Assembly: GCF_022701295.1 (NCBI RefSeq)
Contig: NZ_CP033204.1
Coordinates: forward strand, 3,686,501-3,750,500
DNA from: Sphingopyxis sp. YF1
GTDB lineage: Bacteria > Pseudomonadota > Alphaproteobacteria > Sphingomonadales > Sphingomonadaceae
Length of the DNA: 64,000 nucleotides
Reading direction: 5' to 3'
Both the position numbers and the translations under genes were made by a program. The notes beneath the pieces are model-generated. The model worked only from the letters and a program-made list of their open reading frames with translations. It was not told where the DNA came from and did no database searches. This document shows, piece by piece, positions 1 through 8,878 of the stretch. Each line of letters begins with the position of its first letter. Positions within the stretch are counted from its first letter, which is position 1.

Positions 1-353
1 ATCGCCCCCGCGTTGATCAGCGGGTTGCGCGGAATGCCCGCTTCGCTCTCCAGCTGGACGATCGAGTTGAACGCGCTGCCCGACGGTTCGCGGCCGACGC
101 TGTCCCACAGGCCGGTGCCGACGCGGCGCAGTGCGAGCGCCAGCGTGAAGACCTTCGACACCGACTGGATCGAAAAGGGCATGTCGGCGTCGCCCGCGAC
201 ATGGAGCGTGCCGTCGGGGAGCGCGAGCGCCATGCCGAAGCGCATCGGATCGACCCGCGCCAGCGCCGGGATATAGTCGGCGACCTTGCCCTTCCCGCGA
301 TGCGGCAGGGCGATGTCATAGGCTTCGGCCAGGCAGCGGGCGAGGTCGGGCAT
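1..353 (-). CDS. glsA: Glutaminase, partial (C-terminus beyond window edge)
   Basis: Serine-dependent glutaminase converting L-glutamine to glutamate and ammonia. Only the first 117 residues are visible. They hold the Ser-x-x-Lys catalytic motif (FSIQSVSKV, Ser64/Lys67) of the beta-lactamase-like glutaminase family and the diagnostic stretch [12 protein letters not shown] at the window edge. I chose the ATG at 353 because it gives the family's usual N-terminal length (catalytic Ser near 64-66). The gene is divergent from the GGDEF gene to the right. The family assignment is firm; completeness cannot be judged. Confidence 0.9.
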   Translation of the reverse strand, partial: MPDLARCLAEAYDIALPHRGKGKVADYIPALARVDPMRFGMALALPDGTLHVAGDADMPFSIQSVSKVFTLALALRRVGTGLWDSVGREPSGSAFNSIVQLESEAGIPRNPLINAGA

Positions 354-480
354 GCGCCCGATCTATCGCAGGATCGCCGGCGGATGAAGCCCCGATGCCG
401 CTTGCGCCCGGACGTCCGGCACCGCATGCGCCGCGATCATGCTTAACCCCATCATAATTTTTGTCCGCCACGGCGGCGCG

Positions 481-2223
481 ATGCCATGGACGTTCCTCCG
501 CACTGCAGCTCTGGCGGCGATCCTGACCCTGCTGGTCGTGGCGCCCTTTGGCTCGGCGTCCGCGCACGCGTCGGCACCGCCCCGGATCGACAGCCTGTGC
601 TGGGCAACGGCATCGCTGTCGCAGCCGTCGGCGCGAATCGCGACGTCGCGGCTGGCGTGGCGCTGCGGCGACCGGCGCCATTCGATTGCCGCCGAACGGG
701 TGCTGCTGCGGTTCGATCTCGGCGCCGGCGACCCGCCGCCGCGCTATCTGTTCGCGCGCCGCGCCGCACTCGAGGCGGCCCACGTCCTCGCGATCGATGC
801 CGACGGCGTCGTGCGCCGCACGAGCGCGCCCGCGCGCGCGCTGCTCAACGCCCGCGACGGCGGATATTTCAAGCTGCCGCTGCCGGCGGTCACGCCGCAC
901 ACGCGCCAGATCATCGTCGCGTTCGACCGGCCCAGCCACACGATGACGCTCAAACGCGCCTGGCTCGCCGCGGACGACCCCGGCGCCGGGCCGGTTCCGA
1001 CCCGCGCGCTGCTCCTCCTCGCCGGGCTGAGCGGCATGTTGCTGATGCCGCTCATCTTCAACGCCGCCTTCTATCGCATCCTGCGCGAGCCTTTCGTGCT
1101 CTGGCATTCGGCGCTGACCGTCTCGCTGATGCTCACCGTCCTCGTCTCGTCGGACCTGTCGGCGCCGCTGCTCGGCTTGCCGGTGATGACGCTCAGCTGG
1201 ATGACGACGCTCGTCTTCGGCCTGTCGGTCGCCTCGGGGGCGATGTTCACCTACAGCTTCGTCGAACCCGGCCAGCTGCACCCCCGCCTGCGGCGCGCCC
1301 TGCCCTATTGCGCCGCCGCCGCGGTGGCGCTGAGCGCGTTCCACGCCGCCTTTCCGTTCGTGGCGCGCCCCATCCAGTCGACCGTCTACACCGCAGCCTT
1401 CGCGCCGATTCTCGCGCTCTTCATCTGGTCGATGGCCGACGCGCTCCGGCGCGGCAGCCGGGCGGCCAAATATCAGGCGATCGGATGGGCACCGATGGTC
1501 GTCGTCGGACTGATCCGGCTGGTGACCGGGCTTTCGCCCGCGCTGGTCAGCCACGATGCGATGCTGCTCTTCTATCTGGGCTGCGTGTTCGAAGTCCTGT
1601 CGACCGCGATGGGGGTTGCCGACCGCTTCATGACGCTCAAGGACCAGCGCGACCGCGCGCAGACCGAGGCCGAACTGCTCGACCGTCTGGCCCGATGCGA
1701 TCCGCTGACCGGCCTGTCGAACCGGCGCGCGCTGGAGGAAGATTATCCCGAGGCGCGCGCGCAGGGTTTCGGCGCGCTTGCCGTCCTCGACCTCGATCAT
1801 TTCAAGGCGATCAACGACGCCCATGGCCACGGGGTCGGCGACGCCGTGCTCAAGGCGACCGCAAAAGCGCTCCAGCCCGACGCCGATGTTCGGGCGTTCC
1901 GGCTCGGCGGCGAGGAATTCGTGCTCCTGCTGCGCGGCGATGATCCCGGCGAGCAGGCCGAACGCCGGCGACAGGCGATCCCCGCCATCGTCGCCCAGGC
2001 GGTGCCCGGCCTTTCGGGTCCGGTCACCGCAAGCATGGGGGTCGTCGCGCTGTCGCCCGACACCCCGGCCGACGGCGGCTTCAACGCGTCGTTCGAACGC
2101 GCCGACACATTGCTCTACGACGCCAAATTGGCGGGCCGCAATCGCGCCCGCTCCGACATGTCCGGCAGCGCGCACCGCACCGTCGCGGACAGCGCCGCCG
2201 CCTGGAGCGTTGCGGCCCGCTGA
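481..2223 (+). CDS. Membrane diguanylate cyclase (7TM-DISM-like + GGDEF)
   Basis: Predicted inner-membrane sensor that makes cyclic di-GMP. From the ATG at 481 (580 aa) there is a signal-peptide-like N-terminus, a periplasmic beta-rich region to about residue 170, a block of about seven hydrophobic helices (about 180-390), a short linker and a C-terminal GGDEF domain with an intact GGEEF signature (residues 476-480), so catalysis is expected. The product-inhibition I-site (RxxD five residues before GGEEF) is absent: the aligned residues are DADV. An upstream in-frame ATG at 439 would add 14 residues but would put a non-signal-like stretch before the hydrophobic core. The layout matches 7TMR-DISM receptors; the ligand is unknown. 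Confidence 0.82.
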   Translation: MPWTFLRTAALAAILTLLVVAPFGSASAHASAPPRIDSLCWATASLSQPSARIATSRLAWRCGDRRHSIAAERVLLRFDLGAGDPPPRYLFARRAALEAAHVLAIDADGVVRRTSAPARALLNARDGGYFKLPLPAVTPHTRQIIVAFDRPSHTMTLKRAWLAADDPGAGPVPTRALLLLAGLSGMLLMPLIFNAAFYRILREPFVLWHSALTVSLMLTVLVSSDLSAPLLGLPVMTLSWMTTLVFGLSVASGAMFTYSFVEPGQLHPRLRRALPYCAAAAVALSAFHAAFPFVARPIQSTVYTAAFAPILALFIWSMADALRRGSRAAKYQAIGWAPMVVVGLIRLVTGLSPALVSHDAMLLFYLGCVFEVLSTAMGVADRFMTLKDQRDRAQTEAELLDRLARCDPLTGLSNRRALEEDYPEARAQGFGALAVLDLDHFKAINDAHGHGVGDAVLKATAKALQPDADVRAFRLGGEEFVLLLRGDDPGEQAERRRQAIPAIVAQAVPGLSGPVTASMGVVALSPDTPADGGFNASFERADTLLYDAKLAGRNRARSDMSGSAHRTVADSAAAWSVAAR

Positions 2224-2482
2224 GCCTGGCCGACACCCCGCAAAATACGGTAAAAACGGAAGGCTCCTATCCCGATCGCATCCGTCTTGGCCATTGCGAG
2301 CGAAGCGAAGCCATCTCGCCATGATGACAAGGGGGCCACCGATGCCAGGGGGATGAGCGCCGATCGCGAATCGGGCGTAGCGGTTCTGATTCCATCGAAA
2401 CCGGACACACGCGGGTGGCTTTCACGAACCGCGTGCCGATCCCGCCCGCCGCTGTTCGGCGATGCCGCATCCTCAGATATAT
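2224..2482. other. Intergenic region with partial dispersed repeat
   Basis: No convincing gene lies between the GGDEF stop and the operator-like dyad of the VOC operon. ORFs here lack family-like composition and good ribosome-binding sites. The only recognisable item is the 20-bp word CATTGCGAGCGAAGCGAAGC at 2292-2311, listed separately. Base composition turns sharply AT-rich after about 2470. Confidence 0.6.
2292..2311. repeat. Partial copy of CATTGCGAGCGAAGCGAAGC repeat
   Basis: These 20 bases are identical to one arm of the palindromic element at 48987-49067. The following bases (CATCTCGCC) diverge and no matching second arm is seen, so this looks like a degenerate or half copy of the same dispersed intergenic repeat. 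Confidence 0.75.
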
Positions 2483-2506
2483 ATATTTTCATTTTTACGA
2501 AAATAT
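2483..2506. promoter_or_regulatory. Operator-like AT-rich dyad upstream of VOC-ArsR-SRPBCC operon
   Basis: Perfect 8-bp arms ATATTTTC / GAAAATAT separated by 8 bases, in an AT-only patch (about 2477-2512) that stands out in a GC-rich genome. It lies about 40 bases before the first start codon of an operon encoding an ArsR-type repressor. AT-rich inverted repeats overlapping the promoter are typical ArsR-family operators, so autoregulation is inferred. A TATTAT word at 2504-2509 could serve as a -10. Confidence 0.55.
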
Positions 2507-2546
2507 TATAGATTGGAGAAATCAAATCCGACTCGGGAGACAGGAT

Positions 2547-3020
2547 ATGGTCGAAGCATCGCGCCCCAAGGGGCTTGCCAGCGCGGTCAGCTATCAGGAC
2601 AGCAAGGCGGCGTTCCGCTGGCTGGAACGGGCGTTCGGATTCGACCCCCTGTTCGTGCTGCTCGACGAAGCCGGCGACCTCGCGCACAGCGAGATGGGCT
2701 ACGGCGACAGCGTCGTCATGATCGGCAATGAATGGTCGGACGACCACAGAAGCCCCAAATCGATCGGCGGCAAGAACACCCAGTCGGTGCATGTCCAGCT
2801 CGCGGCGGGAGAGGATATCGACGCGCACTGCGAAACGGCGCGCGCCGCGGGCGCCGACATCATCGCCGAACCGGCAACGCAATTCTACGGCGACCGCACC
2901 TATCGCGCCCGGGATCCCGAGGGACATATCTGGACCTTCGGGGTCACGGTCGAAGCCCGCACCGCCGCCGAATGGGATGCCGAGGGCGGCTTTACCACGC
3001 AGACGCGGCTCGACGATTGA
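2547..3020 (+). CDS. VOC (glyoxalase/PhnB-like) family protein
   Basis: 157-residue vicinal-oxygen-chelate protein. The beta-alpha-beta repeats include the N-terminal SYQDSKAAFRWLERAFGF and the C-terminal DPEGHIWTFGV, which is characteristic of PhnB/glyoxalase-like proteins. The start at 2547 is set by a good Shine-Dalgarno sequence, GGGAGA at 2535-2540, seven bases upstream. The stop overlaps the TTG start of the next gene (TTGA), implying translational coupling. The substrate cannot be told from sequence. VOC proteins joined to ArsR and SRPBCC genes are a recurring bacterial arrangement, usually of unknown function. Confidence 0.85.
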   Translation: MVEASRPKGLASAVSYQDSKAAFRWLERAFGFDPLFVLLDEAGDLAHSEMGYGDSVVMIGNEWSDDHRSPKSIGGKNTQSVHVQLAAGEDIDAHCETARAAGADIIAEPATQFYGDRTYRARDPEGHIWTFGVTVEARTAAEWDAEGGFTTQTRLDD

Positions 3021-3343
3021 ACGCGGCGATCGACCGCACGCTCGCCGCGCTCGCCGATCCGAAACGGCGGCGCGCGGTCGAACTGCTGGGGCAGCGCCCG
3101 CACAGCGCGGGCGAACTGGCGGGCGCGCTCGGGCTGGCGCCGCCCGCGATGAGCCGCCATCTGCGCGCGCTGAAAGCGGGCGGGCTGGTCGAGGACAGCC
3201 ACCAGGCGTTCGACGCGCGCGTCCGCATCTACCGGCTGCGCGACGGCGCGACCGACGACCTCAAGCGCTGGCTCGCCGAGACCGAGGCGCTGTGGGCCGG
3301 GCAGCTCGCCGCCTTCAAGGCGCATGTCGAGCACGGCGGGTGA
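3017..3343 (+). CDS. ArsR-family transcriptional regulator
   Basis: 108-residue winged-helix repressor of the ArsR/SmtB class. The N-terminus has IDRTLAALADPKRRRAVELL, then a helix-turn-helix with AMSRHLRALKAGGLVEDS, a wing (FDARVRIYRL) and a C-terminal dimerisation helix. No Cys-based metal site is present in the DNA-binding helix, so this is more like the ArsR branch that accompanies SRPBCC proteins than a metal sensor. No ATG exists at the right place; the TTG at 3017 overlaps the previous stop and starts exactly at the conserved N-terminus. It likely binds the dyad at 2483-2506. Confidence 0.87.
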   Translation: MNAAIDRTLAALADPKRRRAVELLGQRPHSAGELAGALGLAPPAMSRHLRALKAGGLVEDSHQAFDARVRIYRLRDGATDDLKRWLAETEALWAGQLAAFKAHVEHGG

Positions 3344-3807
3344 GCGCCGCGGTGATCGTGGCGCTGCGCGTCGCGGCGTCGCCGGGGCGCGCGTTCGACG
3401 TCTTCACGCGCGAAATCGGCACCTGGTGGCAAAGCCACCCGCTGTTCGCGCTGTCGCCGGACGGCGACGGCACGCTGCGCTTTGATCCCGAGGGGCCCGA
3501 CGGCCGGCTGGTCACGCGCTTCGCCGACGGGTCGGAGTGGGAGATCGGACGGGTCGCGTGCTGGCGGCCGGGCGAACGGCTCGCCTTCGGCTGGCGGCTT
3601 CCGAGCTTCGCCGCCGGTCAGGCGACCGCGGTCGATGTCCGCTTCGAGGCGGTCGGCGCCGAAACGCGCGTGACCGTCGAGCATCGCGGCTGGGACGGCA
3701 TCCCGCGCGGGCACGCCGCACGCCACGGGTTCGACCTGCTGCTGTTCCAGCGCCGGCTGGGCGAACACTGGCGCGCGCGGCTCGCCGCGCTGCGCGGGCA
3801 CGCCTGA
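3340..3807 (+). CDS. SRPBCC (AHSA1-like) family protein
   Basis: 155-residue START-like (SRPBCC) domain protein. It begins with the typical VALRVAASPGRAFDVFT strand-helix and carries the AHSA1-type elements TWWQSHPLF, RVACWRPGERLAFGWRLP, TRVTVEHRGWDGI and a long C-terminal helix. The GTG start overlaps the ArsR stop by four bases (GTGA), making it the third coupled gene of the operon. The fold binds hydrophobic ligands or acts as a co-chaperone in relatives; no specific role can be assigned. Confidence 0.85.
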   Translation: MSAAVIVALRVAASPGRAFDVFTREIGTWWQSHPLFALSPDGDGTLRFDPEGPDGRLVTRFADGSEWEIGRVACWRPGERLAFGWRLPSFAAGQATAVDVRFEAVGAETRVTVEHRGWDGIPRGHAARHGFDLLLFQRRLGEHWRARLAALRGHA

Positions 3808-3838
3808 TCGCAGCGGCGGCGCCGCACGTCGCGCGCCC

Positions 3839-4870
3839 TCAGCGCGCGCGCGCCGCCTGGTGCGCGATGTCGGTGATCAGCTTGCGGAACAGGACCGCGC
3901 CCGCGGTGCCCGATGCCTTGAGCGCGCGTTCGCAGTCGAGCAAGCGCGTCATCAGGCGCGCGATGCGCACCGAATCCCAGATATGCAACTGCGCGGTCAC
4001 CGCGTCGCGTTCCTTCCAGAACACCCCGCTGCTCTTCGCCGCGACGACGCTCGCGGGGTGCGCGCCGGCGTCGACCTCGGCGCGCAGCCGCGCGAGTTGC
4101 ATCGCGCGGATCGCGAGCGCGCGGATCAGCCGGATTTCGGCGACCCCGACCGCCGCCGCCTGCGCGAGCATCGCCGGCAGCTCGCGCACCTTGCCGCCCA
4201 GCGCGACGTTGATGCATTCGCTGACATCCTCCTCGTGCGTCGCGGCGCCTAAGGCTGCAATGTCGGCAGCGCTCACCTGCCGCCGCCGATCCACCCCCGC
4301 ATCGAGATAGAGCGCAACCTTCTCAAGCTCGCGCCGCATCAGTGTCTGGTCGCCCGAGACGAGATCGATCAGCGATTGAGCTTCCGCGTTACCGAGCCTC
4401 AGTCCCTGCTCGTCCGCCGCGCTGATCGCAATGCCGATGAGCGCGCGACGATCGGGTTGATAACAAATGGCAGCCACGGCGTGCGGCGAGCCTTCAACGA
4501 GTTTGACGAGCTTCGACTTGGCAGTAATCGAAGCGCCGGTTGCAATCACCGGGTTGACCGCAGTGTCGGCGACAAGCAGGGCCTCGACCGCAGCAAGGCA
4601 ATCGTCACCGCTGCCAGCGATTTCGAGCCGGATTACGCGCGCACTGGCGAAAAGCGACATCGACGCCGCCTCCACAGCAAGTAGCGAGGGGTCCTGCGAC
4701 AATTGACTATTCGAGAAATCGGCTCGCTCGGCCTCCCTGCCCGCAAGACCGATCAACCGTGCGCCAAGCGTTTCCATCGTCGCATCGTCGGGACCGGTGA
4801 GAAGGACGAAACGGACCGCGGGGTCGAGCCGTGTCTGGCGCTCGAGATCGCCAGGCTTGACGGTCTTCAC
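3839..4870 (-). CDS. holA: DNA polymerase III delta subunit
   Basis: Clamp-loader delta subunit that opens the beta clamp for DNA polymerase III. The 343 residues match the family length and organisation: N-terminal AAA+-like domain ([19 protein letters not shown]), the acidic/hydrophobic stretch after it, and a helical C-terminal domain with FWKERDAV and LIRALAIRAMQLARL. It is the last gene of the leftward DUF3576-leuS-lptE-holA operon, and its ATG overlaps the lptE stop (ATGA). This order is common in alphaproteobacteria. Confidence 0.93.
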   Translation of the reverse strand: MKTVKPGDLERQTRLDPAVRFVLLTGPDDATMETLGARLIGLAGREAERADFSNSQLSQDPSLLAVEAASMSLFASARVIRLEIAGSGDDCLAAVEALLVADTAVNPVIATGASITAKSKLVKLVEGSPHAVAAICYQPDRRALIGIAISAADEQGLRLGNAEAQSLIDLVSGDQTLMRRELEKVALYLDAGVDRRRQVSAADIAALGAATHEEDVSECINVALGGKVRELPAMLAQAAAVGVAEIRLIRALAIRAMQLARLRAEVDAGAHPASVVAAKSSGVFWKERDAVTAQLHIWDSVRIARLMTRLLDCERALKASGTAGAVLFRKLITDIAHQAARAR

Positions 4871-5409
4871 AGCGCCGGTGTGACGGGTGCGTCGGGCGCG
4901 CGCGCGCCGCCACGATCCGCGAAAACCGCAATGCGGGCAACGATCTGATCGGCGACGGCCTGCGAAAGACGTTCGAGCGCGGTCGATTCGGCGGCAATCG
5001 TCGCGTATTCGCTGCCGACGACATCGATGCCGGCGTCGGAGAAGGCCGTCGCGTCGAGCAACACCTGCCCCGTTGCCGAATCGACAAGCTGGTAGCGCGC
5101 GCGCAAGGTGCGGCGTTCGCGCGTCACCGCATCGTCGGCGCGCACACCGAAGCCGGTGATGCTGTCCTCGAGCCGCACGTCGAGCCGCAACCTCTTGCCG
5201 GCGCCTTCGCCATTCTGCGCCGCAACAAGCCGGTCGCGCAGCGCGTTGCGCACGAGCCAGCCCTGATGCCCCTCGATCGGCGCAACATCGATGTCGGACA
5301 GGATCGTCGCGACCGCCCCATCGCTGCCGCTCGCATAGAGCGGGCGCAAACCGCAGCCGCCGACGAGCAGCGAAGCCGCGACAAGCAAGGAGATGAAAAG
5401 GCTACGCAT
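4867..5409 (-). CDS. lptE: LPS-assembly lipoprotein LptE
   Basis: Outer-membrane lipoprotein partner of LptD in lipopolysaccharide insertion. The 180-residue product has a lipoprotein signal peptide with lipobox VGGC (Cys19), the GLRPLYASG sequence typical of LptE after the lipidated Cys, and an LptE-like core ending with the conserved Q-x-V-A-D-Q-I-x-x-R-I helix. Position between leuS and holA supports the call. Confidence 0.92.
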   Translation of the reverse strand: MRSLFISLLVAASLLVGGCGLRPLYASGSDGAVATILSDIDVAPIEGHQGWLVRNALRDRLVAAQNGEGAGKRLRLDVRLEDSITGFGVRADDAVTRERRTLRARYQLVDSATGQVLLDATAFSDAGIDVVGSEYATIAAESTALERLSQAVADQIVARIAVFADRGGARAPDAPVTPAL

Positions 5410-5529
5410 CCATGACCCTCATGCTCCCTATCTCCGTTCGTGTCGAGCGCAGTCGAAACGCGCCGTCCAGCATCGCGGCTTCACTCAACGCGAACGAAAA
5501 ACAGGAAGGCAGGTTCCGGTCCATCGGCA
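5410..5529. other. leuS-lptE spacer with repeat-like sequence
   Basis: 120-bp spacer inside the leftward operon. It contains CGTTCGTGTCGAGCGCAGTC (5435-5454), which resembles a dispersed repeat common in sphingomonad intergenic DNA, followed about 50 bases on by CGCGAACGA as a possible decayed second arm. No gene is seen. Identification as a repeat rests on memory of related genomes and not on a second copy in this window. Confidence 0.35.
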
Positions 5530-8079
5530 TCAAGGGACGATATTCACCAACCGGTCGGGAACCACGATCACCTTCTTCGGCGGCGCACCGGCGAGCAGTT
5601 CGACGATACGCGGACGTGCAAGCGCGGCCGCCTCGATACTCTCCTTATCGCGCCCTTTGGCCAGCGTCATCGTATCGCGCAGCTTGCCCGCGACCTGGAT
5701 CGCGATAGTCACTTCGTCATCGACGAGCAGAGCGGGATCGGCGGCGGGCCATTCGGCATCGGCGATCATCGCCGTCGTGCGCTGGCCCGCCGGCAGCGCC
5801 GCCCAGGCTTCTTCGGCGAGATGCGGCAGCATCGGTGCGACGAGCAGAATCAACGTGCGACATGCCTCGGCGCGCGTTGCCGAAGGCGGCGCCTTCTCGA
5901 TGTCGTTGGCGAGCGCGTGAATCTTGGCCACCGCCTTGTTGAAGCCCAACGATTCGATATCCGTCGCAATGCCGGCGATCGCCTGATGCAGCTTGCGCGC
6001 CAGTGCCTTGTCTTCGCTCCCGTCGCCGACATTCCCGGTTTCGCCGAACAGGCGCCACAGGCGCTGGACGAAGCGCCACGCGCCCTCGATGCCCGCCTCG
6101 CTCCACGGCAGGTCGCGCTCGGGCGGGCTGTCGGAGAGCATGAACCAGCGCGCGGCGTCGGCGCCATATTGATCGAGGATGGCGTCGGGATCGACGACAT
6201 TCTTCTTCGACTTCGACATCTTGATCACGCGGCCGACGGTGACCGGCGCGCCGTCGGCGTCGAGCGTCGCGCCGTCGGCCGAGCGGCTGATCTGGTCGGG
6301 GGTGAAATAGAGCGGCGGCAGGCCTTCGCCCTGTTCGCGGCTGTAGGTTTCGTGCGTCACCATGCCCTGCGTGAACAGGCTGGCGAAGGGTTCGACGATG
6401 TCGATCATCCCCATCTTGTGCAGCGCGCGCGTCCAGAAGCGCGCGTAGAGCAGGTGAAGGATCGCATGTTCGATGCCGCCGATATATTGATCGACGGGCA
6501 GCCAGCGGCGGATCACCTCGGCATCGAAGGGCTTGTCCGACGGAGAGCTGGCGAAGCGCAGGAAATACCAGGACGAATCGACGAAGGTGTCGAGCGTGTC
6601 GGTCTCGCGCACCGCTTCGCCGTCGCACGACGGGCAGGCGACGTGCTTCCACGTCGGATGGCGGTCGAGCGGGTTGCCGGGGACTGAGAAATCGGCGTCC
6701 TCGGGGAGCACGACGGGAAGCTGGCTCTTGGGCACGGGCAGCAGGCCGCAGGCGTCGCAATGGACGAAGGGGATCGGGGTGCCCCAATAGCGCTGGCGCG
6801 AGACGCCCCAGTCGCGCAGGCGCCACACGGTCGTGCCCTTGCCCCAACCCTCATGCTCGGCGCGCGCGATGATCGCAGCCCTGGCCGCGTCGATGGTCAT
6901 GCCGTCGAGGAAGTGGCTGTTCACCAGCTTGCCGGGGCCGACATAGGCCTCGTCGCCGGTGAAATGCTGCGCGGTCTCGTCGCCATCGGCGATCACCCGG
7001 TGGACCGGCAGTTCATATTTGCGTGCAAAGTCGAGGTCGCGCTGGTCGTGCGCGGGGCAACCGAAGATCGCGCCGGTGCCATAGTCCATCAGCACGTAGT
7101 TCACGACCCACACCGGCAGGTGCCAGTCGGGATCGAGCGGATGCTCGACCGCAATACCGGTGTCAAAGCCCATCTTCTCGGCGGTATCGAGCTGCTCGGC
7201 GGCGGTGCCCTGACGGCGACATTCGGCGATGAACGCCTCGAGTTCTGGCGAATCCTTGGCGAGTTTTTCTGCGAGCGGGTGATCGGGAGAGATCGCCGCG
7301 AAGCTCGCGCCGAACAGGGTGTCGGGACGCGTCGTGAAAACGTCAAAGCCCGGCGCGCCGCCGGCGAGCTTGAAGTTGAATTCCAGCCCCTGCGACTTGC
7401 CGATCCAGTTCTCCTGCATCAGACGCACCTTGTCGGGCCAGCCGTCGAGGCTGCCTAGCCCTTCGAGCAGGTCGTCGGCAAAGTCGGTGATCTTGAGGAA
7501 CCACTGCGACAACTTCTTCTTTTCGACGAGCGCACCCGAGCGCCAGCCGCGGCCGTCGATCACCTGTTCGTTCGCGAGCACGGTCATGTCGACCGGGTCC
7601 CAGTTGACGTAGCTTTCCTTGCGCGCGACCAGCCCCGCCGCGAACATGTCGAGGAAAAGCGCCTGTTCCTGTCCGTAATAGTCGGGCTCGCACGTTGCGA
7701 GTTCGCGGCTCCAGTCGATCGCGAGACCGAGGCGCTTCAACTGGCTGCGCATGGCGGCGATATTGTCGCGCGTCCAGCCGCCGGGGTGCACGCCCTTTTC
7801 CATCGCCGCATTCTCGGCGGGCATGCCGAAGGCGTCCCACCCCATCGGATGAAGCACGTCGTGCCCGGTCATCCGCTTGAAGCGCGCGAGCACGTCGCCC
7901 ATCGCATAGTTGCGAACATGCCCCATGTGGATGCGCCCCGATGGATAGGGGAACATTTCGAGGATATAGGCTTTCGGGCGGCCCTCGGTATCGGAGGTCG
8001 CAAAGCTGTTCGCGGCATCCCAGGCCGCCTGCCAGCGGGCGTCGGCAGCCAAGGCGCCAAAGCGCGGTTCGCGGGTCAT
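5530..8079 (-). CDS. leuS: Leucyl-tRNA synthetase
   Basis: Class I synthetase charging tRNA-Leu; 849 residues, normal for the bacterial enzyme. The HIGH signature is HMGH (residues 51-54, within [11 protein letters not shown]) and the KMSKS loop is intact (residues 620-624). The CP1 editing domain lies between them ([12 protein letters not shown] near 240). The zinc-like Cys pairs CDACG and CPSCDG are present around residues 440-485. The ATG at 8079 gives the family N-terminus. It is second gene of the DUF3576-leuS-lptE-holA operon. Confidence 0.97.
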   Translation of the reverse strand: MTREPRFGALAADARWQAAWDAANSFATSDTEGRPKAYILEMFPYPSGRIHMGHVRNYAMGDVLARFKRMTGHDVLHPMGWDAFGMPAENAAMEKGVHPGGWTRDNIAAMRSQLKRLGLAIDWSRELATCEPDYYGQEQALFLDMFAAGLVARKESYVNWDPVDMTVLANEQVIDGRGWRSGALVEKKKLSQWFLKITDFADDLLEGLGSLDGWPDKVRLMQENWIGKSQGLEFNFKLAGGAPGFDVFTTRPDTLFGASFAAISPDHPLAEKLAKDSPELEAFIAECRRQGTAAEQLDTAEKMGFDTGIAVEHPLDPDWHLPVWVVNYVLMDYGTGAIFGCPAHDQRDLDFARKYELPVHRVIADGDETAQHFTGDEAYVGPGKLVNSHFLDGMTIDAARAAIIARAEHEGWGKGTTVWRLRDWGVSRQRYWGTPIPFVHCDACGLLPVPKSQLPVVLPEDADFSVPGNPLDRHPTWKHVACPSCDGEAVRETDTLDTFVDSSWYFLRFASSPSDKPFDAEVIRRWLPVDQYIGGIEHAILHLLYARFWTRALHKMGMIDIVEPFASLFTQGMVTHETYSREQGEGLPPLYFTPDQISRSADGATLDADGAPVTVGRVIKMSKSKKNVVDPDAILDQYGADAARWFMLSDSPPERDLPWSEAGIEGAWRFVQRLWRLFGETGNVGDGSEDKALARKLHQAIAGIATDIESLGFNKAVAKIHALANDIEKAPPSATRAEACRTLILLVAPMLPHLAEEAWAALPAGQRTTAMIADAEWPAADPALLVDDEVTIAIQVAGKLRDTMTLAKGRDKESIEAAALARPRIVELLAGAPPKKVIVVPDRLVNIVP

Positions 8080-8127
8080 GTCTTGTTTCCCGTTGATCTG
8101 GAGCGGCGCATGCGACGCGCCGTCGGA

Positions 8128-8589
8128 TTAGCCTTCAAACGCGCCGCGGCGCAGGTCGCGGGCGCGAGTGAGGATGATTTCCTCGAGCTTCTGGACGGTC
8201 GCGGCCTGGACCGGCGCGTCGACCCAGGTGCCGTTCTGCGCGATCTGGCGCGACGCGGCGATGCGCAGCGCGTCGGCGCGCAGATCCTGATCGAGGATCG
8301 ACACGGTGACCTTCATCCGTTCGTTCGGATTGCCCGGATTGGCGTACCAGTCGGTGATGATGACGCCGCCCGACGAATCGGCCTGAAGCAGGGGCATGAA
8401 CGACAGCGCATCGAGCGAGGCGCGCCAGAGATAGGAATTCACACCGATCGTCGTCACCTGGCTCGCCGCAAGGTCCGCACGCGGCCGTTCCTTGCCGCCG
8501 CATGCCGCAAGGCCGAGCGTCGCGACGCCAAGCAGCGCGAGCGAGACCGGACGGCGACCGAGCGCGGCGAGGACGTTGAGCTGGGGCAT
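8128..8589 (-). CDS. DUF3576 lipoprotein
   Basis: 153-residue predicted lipoprotein with a lipobox LAAC (Cys30) after a hydrophobic signal segment. The mature part matches the DUF3576 family (IGVNSYLWRASLDALSFMPL, GGVIITDWYANPGNPNER), which sits directly upstream of leuS in many alphaproteobacteria. The ATG at 8589 is the only start giving a lipoprotein signal. The function is unknown; the leuS-lptE neighbourhood and lipidation suggest an envelope role. Confidence 0.88.
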   Translation of the reverse strand: MPQLNVLAALGRRPVSLALLGVATLGLAACGGKERPRADLAASQVTTIGVNSYLWRASLDALSFMPLLQADSSGGVIITDWYANPGNPNERMKVTVSILDQDLRADALRIAASRQIAQNGTWVDAPVQAATVQKLEEIILTRARDLRRGAFEG

Positions 8590-8878
8590 GCCGAAATACC
8601 TTATCTTTGTTGCGCGGGCGCGGCCGGCGCGGCTGGAATTGCAAGCGTCTCTATCGCGCCTGCCGCGCGGCGGCAAGCGCGGCAATGCGCCGGTCCGCGC
8701 CATTCATCCGCGAGCAAGATTGGCGCCCATAATTGCGCCTGGGCCGGCCGGCCACTGTGGTGATCGCGCCACAATAGCCGTGAAAATAGGATGCGAAGCA
8801 TTTGTTTCTTGCGAATCGCTGGAAAAATCGGCTGAGGCGGCCTATCTAGGAACGGAACTGGGGTTGGAGTCGCAGACA
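8590..8878. promoter_or_regulatory. Divergent promoter region (DUF3576 operon / secreted hypothetical)
   Basis: 289 bp between two divergent genes, with no gene evident. It has short dyads, including TGTGG(TGATCGCG)CCACA, and an AT-richer section from 8775 to 8815 that could hold the rightward promoter. No clear -35/-10 pair can be fixed by eye. Confidence 0.4.

Noticed and set aside
5435..5500. GTGTCGAGCGCAGTC in the leuS-lptE spacer as a clear dispersed repeat
   Set aside because: No second copy exists in this window and the second arm is decayed, so it was reported only as a repeat-like spacer.
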